Source: an uncultured Pelagibacteraceae bacterium (lineage in GTDB: Bacteria; Pseudomonadota; Alphaproteobacteria; Pelagibacterales; Pelagibacteraceae). From it: DNA of 64,000 nt. The notes beneath the pieces were generated by a model, which was given only the letters and a program-made list of their open reading frames with translations, ran no database searches and was not told the origin of the DNA. A program made the position numbers and the translations under genes. The stretch covers positions 167,644 through 231,643 of the forward strand of contig CACCBF010000001.1 in assembly GCA_902544135.1 (NCBI GenBank). Direction: 5' to 3'. Positions 57,842 through 64,000 of the stretch are shown here, piece by piece; position 1 is the first letter of the stretch, and each line of letters opens with the position of its first letter.

Positions 57842-57957
57842 GCCTGGCAATGTCCTACTCTTCCGTGTCTTAAGACAAAGTACCATCGGCGCAGAAAGGC
57901 TTGACTTCCGAGTTCGGAATGGGATCGGGTATTACCCTTTCGCAAAAATTACCAGGC
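57842..57957 (-). rRNA. rrf: 5S ribosomal RNA, separated from 16S/23S
   Basis: A 116-base minus-strand segment starting GCCTGGTAATTTTTGCG and ending with GACATTGCCAGGC, so the ends pair (GCCTGG/CCAGGC). The conserved interior includes CGATCCCATTCCGAACTCGG and GAAGTCAAGCC. No 23S or 16S sequence lies within 6 kb upstream; polysaccharide genes are there instead. In SAR11 genomes hypervariable region 2 is known to lie between 23S and 5S, which fits exactly. Confidence 0.96.
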
Positions 57958-57963
57958 TTTTGA

Positions 57964-57991
57964 TATATAATAAAATTTTAAATAAAGTCAA
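57964..57991 (-). promoter_or_regulatory. Candidate dedicated 5S rRNA promoter
   Basis: On the minus strand TTGACT (57986-57991), a 16-base spacer and TATATA (57964-57969) precede the 5S 5' end at 57957 by six bases. The 58 bases between fcl and 5S hold nothing else. A strong promoter here lets 5S be made independently of 16S-23S. Confidence 0.68.
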
Positions 57992-58004
57992 ATATAAAAA
58001 ATTT

Positions 58005-58940
58005 TTAAACCAAATTTCTTTTTAGATAATCATTAACTGCAATTGATAATCCCTTTTTTAATGTAGTCTTATATTTCCAACCATATTTTTTAGCTAAAGA
58101 AACGTCTAAAACTTTCCTCATAGTTCCATTAGGTTTATTTTTTTTATAACAGATTTTAAAACTAACTCCCAAATGATCCATAATTAATTTGGCATATTCT
58201 GTAATACTTTTGTCAGTTCCAGTTCCAATGTTAATCAAAGTATCAGAAGTTTTTCTATTTAAAAAAAATAAACATGCATCAGCAATATCGTCACTATAAA
58301 TCAATTCTCTCAATGGTTTTCCATTTCCCCAAATACTAATTGTTTCCTTTCTAAACCTTATCGCATCAACAATTTTTTTAATCAATGCCGCAAAAAAGTG
58401 AGAGCTATTAGGATCATAATTATCATTAATTCCATAAGAATTACAAGGCATCAAACATTTATAATTAAGATTGTATTGTATATTATAACTTTCACATAAA
58501 CTTATCCCTGCAATTTTTGCAATAGCATACGGTTCATTAGTTTTCTCTAGATAACCAGATAATAAATACTTTTCTTTAATAGGTTGTTTACTTAGTTTTG
58601 GATAAATACAGCTTGAACCCAAAAAAATTAAATTTTTTACTCCAGCTAAATAACTTGAATGAATAACACTATTTTGAATGGATAAATTATCATAAATAAA
58701 CTCGCCTCTTAAAGTATTGTTAGCTTCAATACCACCTACTTTCGCTGCTGCTAAAATAACCGCATCTGGTTTTATTTTAGATAAATATTTTAAAACTTTA
58801 TTTTGATCTCTTAAATCCAAATCTTTTTTCGACATTGTAAAAACTTTTTTGTAACTTAATTTCTCTAATTTTCTCTTTATTGCTGAACCGATTAATCCCC
58901 TATGACCTGCAACAAAAATTTTTGAATTCTTATTAATCAT
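58005..58940 (-). CDS. fcl: GDP-L-fucose synthase
   Basis: Epimerase-reductase that turns GDP-4-keto-6-deoxymannose into GDP-L-fucose. FVAGHRGLIGSAIKRKLE is the NADP Rossmann motif; FLGSSCIYPKLSKQPIKE and the catalytic YAIAKIAGISLCES follow; PCNSYGINDNYDPNSSHFFA is characteristic of WcaG/Fcl. 311 residues. Its ATG overlaps the gmd stop by 8 bases, so the two GDP-fucose genes form an operon. Confidence 0.96.
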   Translation of the reverse strand: MINKNSKIFVAGHRGLIGSAIKRKLEKLSYKKVFTMSKKDLDLRDQNKVLKYLSKIKPDAVILAAAKVGGIEANNTLRGEFIYDNLSIQNSVIHSSYLAGVKNLIFLGSSCIYPKLSKQPIKEKYLLSGYLEKTNEPYAIAKIAGISLCESYNIQYNLNYKCLMPCNSYGINDNYDPNSSHFFAALIKKIVDAIRFRKETISIWGNGKPLRELIYSDDIADACLFFLNRKTSDTLINIGTGTDKSITEYAKLIMDHLGVSFKICYKKNKPNGTMRKVLDVSLAKKYGWKYKTTLKKGLSIAVNDYLKRNLV

Positions 58941-59964
58941 CTATGTGATTCAATTCATAAGATATCATGTCTTTAATTAAAGATTTTATATTATACTTTG
59001 GACGCCATTTTAAGAGTTTGCGAGCTTTGGAATAATCTCCTTTGAGAGTATCGACCTCTGAAGGTCTAAAATATTTTTTATTACATTCAATTATATGATT
59101 ACCTTTATGATCGATTGCTTTTTCATTTATACCTTTGCCAACCCATTTGATTTTCATATTTAGATCTTTTGCAACAAGATTTATAAAATCTTTAATTGAA
59201 TGTTGTTTTCCAGTGCAAATTACAAAATCATCTGGTTTTCTGAATTGTAAAATTTTCCACATAGCTTCTACGTAATCTTCAGCATGTCCCCAGTCTCTTT
59301 TGGAGTATAAATTTCCCAATATCAATTTTTTTTGTTTTTTTAATTTAATTTTACAAAGAGCTTTCACTATTTTTTTTGTAACAAAGGTTTCTCCTCTTAA
59401 AGGACTCTCGTGATTAAATAAAATTCCATTACATGCAAAAAGATCATATGACTCTCTATAATTAATTGTAATCCAATGAGAATAAACTTTTGCAGCACCA
59501 TAAGGACTTCTTGGATAAAAGGGAGTTTTTTCAGTTTGTGGAATTTCAACAACTTTGCCAAACATTTCAGAACTCCCAGCTTGATAAAATTTAATTTTTT
59601 TATCTACTTTTTTTATAGCTTCTAGGATTCTTAAAGTTCCAAGCGAGTCTGCATTTGTGGTATATTCTGGTATTTCAAAAGAGACCGCAACATGAGATTG
59701 CGCAGCTAAATTATATACCTCATTGGGTTTAATAGTGCTTACTAAATTATAAACTGATATTGAATCAGTGATATCTCCATAATGAAGAAAAAATTTATTT
59801 TTTTTTACTAATGGATCTGAATATATATCATCAATTCTAAATGAATTTAAACTTGAACTTCTTCTTTTAATCCCATGAACAATATAACCTTTTTTAAGTA
59901 AAAATTTTGATAAGTAGGCTCCATCTTGACCTGTAACACCAAAAATCAAAGCTTTTTTCATCAT
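58933..59964 (-). CDS. gmd: GDP-mannose 4,6-dehydratase
   Basis: First step from GDP-mannose to GDP-fucose and related deoxysugars. ALIFGVTGQDGAYLSKFLL is the NADP motif; NLAAQSHVAVSFEIPEYT, GSSEMFGKV and the catalytic YGAAKVYSHWITINYRES are typical; FNHESPLRGETFVTKKI is diagnostic of GMD. 343 residues. An ATG precedes another; the first is used. Confidence 0.97.
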   Translation of the reverse strand: MMKKALIFGVTGQDGAYLSKFLLKKGYIVHGIKRRSSSLNSFRIDDIYSDPLVKKNKFFLHYGDITDSISVYNLVSTIKPNEVYNLAAQSHVAVSFEIPEYTTNADSLGTLRILEAIKKVDKKIKFYQAGSSEMFGKVVEIPQTEKTPFYPRSPYGAAKVYSHWITINYRESYDLFACNGILFNHESPLRGETFVTKKIVKALCKIKLKKQKKLILGNLYSKRDWGHAEDYVEAMWKILQFRKPDDFVICTGKQHSIKDFINLVAKDLNMKIKWVGKGINEKAIDHKGNHIIECNKKYFRPSEVDTLKGDYSKARKLLKWRPKYNIKSLIKDMISYELNHIDD

Positions 59965-60012
59965 AAATTAATTATACTAGTTAAAAGATAAAAGCTATTT
60001 TTTTATCAATAC

Positions 60013-60711
60013 TTAAGAGAAAAATTTATATTTCAATAAAACATAAATTGCTCTAAATCCATCATAAATAGATATTTTTTTACCTTCTTCATAACTTCGA
60101 CCTGAATAATCTATTGGTACCTCATGGATCTTTATTCCTAACTTAGAAATTTTTGCAGTTATTTCTGGACAGAAAGCAAAATCTTTTTCTTTAAGTTTAA
60201 TTTTTTTAAAAAAATTTGCGTCAAATGCTTTGTAACATGTATGAGCGTCAGATAAATTTTGATTAAACAAAATATTACTAAAAATAGTTAAAATATGATT
60301 AAAAAAAACTCTAGATTTTGATGTAAAATTTTTAACTGAGTATCTTTTTTTACCCAGTACTCTTGAACCATATACAGACTGTAACTTCCTATCTAACATG
60401 GCATTTAAAATCTTTTTATAATCTTGCGGATTATACTCTAAATCAGCATCTTGAATTATAACATAATTTCCTTTTATGAATTTTTTTGCTGAGATAATTG
60501 CAGCTCCTTTCCCAAAATTTCTTTTATGAAAAATAATTTTATCTACATTTGATGAGAGTTTTTTTTTAATAATATCTGTAGTGCCATCTGTTGAACCATC
60601 ATCAACTAAAATGATTTGTTTTTTGATATTTTTTACTAATTTAATTTTTTGGATTATTTTTTTAATTGTATTTTTTTCATTATAGGCTGGAATAATTACA
60701 GTTAATATCAT
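60013..60711 (-). CDS. Family 2 glycosyltransferase, polyprenyl-phosphate type (copy A)
   Basis: GT-A fold enzyme resembling dolichyl-phosphate mannosyl/glucosyltransferases. LTVIIPAYNEKNTIKKII, ILVDDGSTDGTTDIIKKK and the DXD in VIIQDADLEYNPQDY are clear. YGSRVLGKKRY and FCPEITAKISKLGIKIHEVP follow; the conserved YSGRSYEEGKKISIYDGFRA closes the domain. 232 residues, no membrane segments. It is strongly similar along its whole length to the other family 2 gene in this region. It diverges from the membrane-protein gene by 11 bases. Confidence 0.9.
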   Translation of the reverse strand: MILTVIIPAYNEKNTIKKIIQKIKLVKNIKKQIILVDDGSTDGTTDIIKKKLSSNVDKIIFHKRNFGKGAAIISAKKFIKGNYVIIQDADLEYNPQDYKKILNAMLDRKLQSVYGSRVLGKKRYSVKNFTSKSRVFFNHILTIFSNILFNQNLSDAHTCYKAFDANFFKKIKLKEKDFAFCPEITAKISKLGIKIHEVPIDYSGRSYEEGKKISIYDGFRAIYVLLKYKFFS

Positions 60712-60722
60712 AAAAATTCGTA

Positions 60723-62393
60723 ATGCAAATTTTATTAAGTAGCTTATTTATTATTCTTAATTTCTATATTTCAGGATCATTTTTTGCAAATAAAAATGCA
60801 CACCACAATATCATATGTAAATTTTCACTCTCATCTATCATGGGTGCGATTTTAATTTCTTTTGTTTCACTTTTAATAAATTTTTTTTCCCCAATAAATC
60901 AACTAATAGGAAATATTTTTTTGATTTTAAGTATAATAATTTTTTTCATTTTTTTTTATTTTGAAAAAAATAGATTAAAGATTCTAATTTGCTCATTTGC
61001 AACTTCTATGTTAGTTACAATCCTAATTCTATATTCAAATATTTATAGACCAGATGCCGGCCTTTATCATCTACCCTATATACAACTAATTCAAGAAAAT
61101 AAGATATTATTAGGAGTAACAAACATAAATTTTAGATTTGGACATAGCTCGATTTTGCAATACTTGTCGGCAATATACAATAATGGAATAATGCCATTAG
61201 AAGTTATTATTTTACCTCCAGCAATTTTAGTAAGTTTATTTTTTGTGTATTTTTTATCTTTTTATGACAAAGATTATAATTCTAATGAAATAAAAATATT
61301 TATTTCTTTAATTGCGATTTATTCTTTTTATTCATTCAATAGATTTAGTAATTTTGGAAATGATGCTGTATCTCATCTATTTTTTTTTTTATTTTGGATA
61401 CGATTTATTCAAATTCAATTTGAAGAAGGGGAAATTAATGAATTTGGTGACTTAGCTATTCTATCGATTTTTTCTTTTTTACAAAAACTTTTTATGATTT
61501 TTCTCCCTTTAGTTTGTTTCGTGATTTTTGTTAAATTTTTTTTTAAAAAAAATATTTTTCAAAATTCCAAAATCATTTTTTCTTTAATTTTTTTGTTATC
61601 TTGGTTAATTAAAAATATACTGATTTCTGGTTGCGTGGTATATCCAGTAAGTTTTACTTGTTTTAAAAATTTACATTTAGTTGATATTAATTCTGTAAAA
61701 GAGGTAGCTATTTCCTCTGAGAGTTGGTCCAAAGATTGGCCTAATAGGAATAACGATTCTCTTAGTATGATTGAATATAATAAGAATTTTAATTGGCTTC
61801 CATCCTGGTTAAATAATCATTTTAAAATTGTGATCACAAAATTTACACCTTTTTTAATAACAATTTTTTTAGTCCTGACTTACTCAATTCTATTTTTAAA
61901 AAAAAATAATTCTAAAATCTATAATGGTAAGTTTATTAAAAAAATTAAAATTTTAGTTATCATATCGCTCCTTTTAACAATTTTCTGGTTCTTAAAATTT
62001 CCAATTTATAGATATGGCCAATCGTTTTTAGCAATATTATTTATCTCTCTATTTACATTAATCTTTTCAAGATTTTCTGACAATTTAAGATTAAAAAAAA
62101 TTTTCATTTATTCATCAATTATTGTTTTGTTTTTAGCAATAACTAAAAATTTTCTGAGAATTAAAGATAATTACAAATTAAAAAATAAGTGGCCCAATAT
62201 TTACACATTATCAGAGAAAAAAGAGGAAAACTTTAAAAAAGAACTTCAGCCAGTATTTTTAAATGGAAAATTAGTTTATTATTTTAGTGGTGGAAGTGAA
62301 TGTATGTATAATAAATCTCCTTGTACAAATATATCAATTGAAAAAATTATCAAAAAAGAAAAATATGGTTATGAAATTTTTCTAAGAAACTAA
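60723..62393 (+). CDS. Polytopic membrane protein, possible GT-C-type glycosyltransferase
   Basis: I do not recognise the family with certainty. The 556 residues show about 11-13 hydrophobic helices in the first 460 positions and a hydrophilic C-terminal domain with Cys residues (GGSECMYNKSPC). The first large loop has an acidic motif, YRPDAGLYHLPYIQLIQENK, and NFRFGHSSILQYLSAIYNNG, positions where GT-C enzymes carry catalytic acids. Setting between two polyprenyl-phosphate glycosyltransferase genes fits use of lipid-linked sugars. Only plus-strand gene of the polysaccharide region. A flippase or polymerase is an alternative. Confidence 0.7.
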   Translation: MQILLSSLFIILNFYISGSFFANKNAHHNIICKFSLSSIMGAILISFVSLLINFFSPINQLIGNIFLILSIIIFFIFFYFEKNRLKILICSFATSMLVTILILYSNIYRPDAGLYHLPYIQLIQENKILLGVTNINFRFGHSSILQYLSAIYNNGIMPLEVIILPPAILVSLFFVYFLSFYDKDYNSNEIKIFISLIAIYSFYSFNRFSNFGNDAVSHLFFFLFWIRFIQIQFEEGEINEFGDLAILSIFSFLQKLFMIFLPLVCFVIFVKFFFKKNIFQNSKIIFSLIFLLSWLIKNILISGCVVYPVSFTCFKNLHLVDINSVKEVAISSESWSKDWPNRNNDSLSMIEYNKNFNWLPSWLNNHFKIVITKFTPFLITIFLVLTYSILFLKKNNSKIYNGKFIKKIKILVIISLLLTIFWFLKFPIYRYGQSFLAILFISLFTLIFSRFSDNLRLKKIFIYSSIIVLFLAITKNFLRIKDNYKLKNKWPNIYTLSEKKEENFKKELQPVFLNGKLVYYFSGGSECMYNKSPCTNISIEKIIKKEKYGYEIFLRN

Positions 62394-62394
62394 T

Positions 62395-63087
62395 TTATTT
62401 AAATATACTATACTTAAATATACAAAAAACTGCTCTAAAAGCATCTTTCAAGCCAATTTTTTTTCCCTCATCATACGATCGACCCGCATAGGATATAGGA
62501 ACCTCGTAAAATTTGTATTTTTTTTTTGCTAACTTTATTGTTATTTCGGGCTCAATCCCAAATGATTTTTCTTGAAGATTAATTGATCGAATTACATCTT
62601 TTTTAAAAGATTTATAACCAGTCTCCATATCAGTCATGTTTAAATTAGTAAAAATATTACAAATAAAAGTTAAAATTTTATTTGCAAGATAATGCCAAAA
62701 TAAATGAACTCTCACATAATTATTTGTACCTATAAATCTAGATCCATAAACAATGTCCGCATCAGTCTCTAAATAGGGTTTTACTAAAAGACTATAATCA
62801 GAAGGATTATACTCTAAATCAGCATCTTGAATTATTATAATTTCATTAAGTTCATTTTCTAGCGCTGTTTTAATTGCCTGTCCTTTTCCAATATTTTCTT
62901 CGTGAAATTTTATTATTATATTTTTTTCATTAATTGACTTTAAAAAATCTTTTGTACCGTCGTTGGATCCATCATCAACAATAATAATATTATCATTGTT
63001 ATTTATGTGCTTTTGTACTCTCTCTAAAATTATTTTTATTGTACCAATTTCATTAAAACAAGGAATAATTATTGTTTTTGTTTTCAT
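62395..63087 (-). CDS. Family 2 glycosyltransferase, polyprenyl-phosphate type (copy B)
   Basis: Close relative of the family 2 gene on the other side of the membrane-protein gene. KTIIIPCFNEIGTIKIILE, IIVDDGSNDGTKDFL, DXD in IIIQDADLEYNPSDY, YGSRFIGTNN, EPEITIKLAKKKYKFYEVP and AGRSYDEGKKIGLKDAFRAV align segment by segment with it. 230 residues, no membrane segments. It ends one base after the convergent membrane-protein gene. Donor sugar unknown. Confidence 0.9.
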   Translation of the reverse strand: MKTKTIIIPCFNEIGTIKIILERVQKHINNNDNIIIVDDGSNDGTKDFLKSINEKNIIIKFHEENIGKGQAIKTALENELNEIIIIQDADLEYNPSDYSLLVKPYLETDADIVYGSRFIGTNNYVRVHLFWHYLANKILTFICNIFTNLNMTDMETGYKSFKKDVIRSINLQEKSFGIEPEITIKLAKKKYKFYEVPISYAGRSYDEGKKIGLKDAFRAVFCIFKYSIFK

Positions 63088-63150
63088 AAATAAAGTTTTA
63101 GATACAATTAATAATGTTTTTTATCAAAGAAATAATCTTTCTTATTAAAT

Positions 63151-64000
63151 TTAATGTTTTTTAAAATAATCAACTATATTATTGGCTGCTTCAATTGACA
63201 TATTCTGTCTACATTCCTCAGATGACGACGAGACATGTGGTGTAAAAACAGCAAATTTATTTTTAGATAAAAGAGAATTTAATTTTGGTTCATTTTCATA
63301 TACATCAATACCAGCAGCTAAAATTTTTCTTTTTTTTAAAAAAAAATCTAAATACTTTTCATTAATAATTCCTCCCCTTGAAGTATTAATAATTATTAGG
63401 TTCTTTTTCATTTTTAAAAACTCTCTTTTAGATATTAAATTTTTTGTGCTAGAGTTTAAAGGTGTATGAATTGAAATTATATCAGCATTTTTAATACCAA
63501 ATTCTAATTTTACTCTTTTAATATGCTTAGGAACTTTTTTAATAAATGGATCATAAACAAAAATGTTAGTATTAAAACTCTTTAATATTTTTGATAAAGA
63601 TTTACCGGTTCTACCAAAACCAATCAAAAGTATATTTTTTCCATAAAGGTCATAAGTTAATCTAGAATTAATTTTATTTTTTCGTGAAGATTTATCCAAC
63701 AAATTTATATTTTTTAAACAAGCCATAATTAAACTTAAAGCATGCTCTGCTACTGACCAACCTATAGAGTTTTTTGTAATACTTAAATTAATATTTCTTT
63801 TTTTTAATATATCAAAATTAATATTATTAGTTCCAACACCAAATCTTGAAATAATTTTTAAATCCTTGAATTTATCGAATTCTTTTTTATTAAATTCTCT
63901 AACATCTAAAATTATTCCTCTAATATTTTCATTATTTAAGTTTTTTAAATCTTTTTGATATACGACCTTAAAATTATTTTTTTTTAAGATTTTTTCTCCT
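63151..64000 (-). CDS. D-isomer 2-hydroxyacid dehydrogenase (SerA-like), 5' part beyond window
   Basis: NAD-dependent dehydrogenase of the phosphoglycerate dehydrogenase family. The frame is open to the window edge, giving 282 codons; an internal ATG at 63726 is not the start because the conserved upstream part is present (RFGVGTNNINFDILKKRNIN, SVAEHALSLIMACLKN). The NAD motif is LLIGFGRTGKSLSKIL with YDPF after it. Catalytic Arg in INTSRGGIINE, Glu in VYENEPKL and His in TPHVSSSSEE are all intact. In this neighbourhood a role in making a surface-sugar precursor or acid is possible; a true serA is less likely. Confidence 0.87.
   Translation of the reverse strand, partial: GEKILKKNNFKVVYQKDLKNLNNENIRGIILDVREFNKKEFDKFKDLKIISRFGVGTNNINFDILKKRNINLSITKNSIGWSVAEHALSLIMACLKNINLLDKSSRKNKINSRLTYDLYGKNILLIGFGRTGKSLSKILKSFNTNIFVYDPFIKKVPKHIKRVKLEFGIKNADIISIHTPLNSSTKNLISKREFLKMKKNLIIINTSRGGIINEKYLDFFLKKRKILAAGIDVYENEPKLNSLLSKNKFAVFTPHVSSSSEECRQNMSIEAANNIVDYFKKH

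Noticed and set aside
57832..57945. 38-codon N-terminal extension of the galE-like gene
   Set aside because: These codons are the 5S rRNA gene; the Rossmann motif follows the ATG at 57831 directly.

Overview
The window looks like a chromosome segment of a streamlined, AT-rich marine alphaproteobacterium of the SAR11 clade (Pelagibacterales). The signs are very low GC with long A/T runs, spacers of a few bases or gene overlaps almost everywhere, alphaproteobacterial gene orders (hflKC-DUF2065-degP-miaA-ilvIHC-leuA; glyQ-glyS-ppdK; tolQRAB-pal-cpoB; DUF4164-zapA-fau-ymdB opposite tkt-gap-pgk-fba), a circularly permuted two-piece tmRNA gene, TrcR, ThyX, and a 5S rRNA gene with no 16S or 23S beside it. 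The last point matches the known SAR11 layout in which hypervariable region 2 separates 23S from 5S. The species assignment is inference.

Layout. 1-8.8 kb (minus): leuA (cut by the window edge), ilvC, ilvH, ilvI, miaA, a periplasmic Do-type protease, a DUF2065 membrane protein, hflC and hflK. 8.9-10.6 kb: a Mrp-type ATPase gene converging on thyX. 10.6-12.3 kb: tmRNA, followed by a small accessory islet built from copies of the tmRNA 3' end, with a 51-residue exported peptide and a methyltransferase gene. 12.3-18.8 kb (minus): sppA-like peptidase, glyQ, glyS, ppdK. 18.9-24.6 kb: long-chain polyprenyl synthase, pdxH, aroC, dxs, ispA, xseB. 24.7-29.1 kb (plus): threonylcarbamoyl-AMP synthase, an ABC-2 exporter pair, tRNA-Arg (minus), an rluD-type gene, rpoH. 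29.1-41.5 kb (minus): tolQRAB-pal-cpoB, tilS, ftsH, folP, glmM, thiD, purA. 41.5-44.9 kb (minus): DUF4164-like gene, zapA, formyl-THF cyclo-ligase, ymdB-type phosphoesterase, yebC and a phage-type RuvC-like nuclease. 44.9-53.2 kb (plus): tkt, gap, pgk, class I fba, thiE, efp, suhB, rpmE, trcR, rpsU, tRNA-fMet. 53.2-57.0 kb (minus): transaldolase-like gene, pntB, pntAb, pntAa, a 36-residue oxidase subunit IV-like gene and rpmJ. 57.0-64.0 kb: a galE-like gene, 5S rRNA, then a surface-polysaccharide region (fcl, gmd, two related family 2 glycosyltransferases around a polytopic membrane protein, and a 2-hydroxyacid dehydrogenase cut by the window edge).

How the genes work together. Branched-chain amino acid synthesis is nearly contiguous (ilvIHC, leuA). 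PPDK, Gap, Pgk, class I aldolase, transketolase and a transaldolase-like enzyme form a gluconeogenic/pentose set. Dxs, IspA and the long-chain synthase supply isoprenoids. Tol-Pal, FtsH, HflKC and the Do-type protease maintain the envelope. PntAB couples NADPH supply to the proton gradient. ThiD and ThiE handle late thiamin steps.

The places most worth a second look are the tmRNA-anchored islet (25-bp perfect repeat of the tmRNA 3' end, a third partial copy, a tandem 11-bp-period repeat), the promoter-equipped solitary 5S gene at the edge of the polysaccharide region, the RuvC-like replacement with no ruvAB at the usual place, and the rpsU start region, where an ATT codon and a hairpin-masked Shine-Dalgarno suggest unusual translational control.
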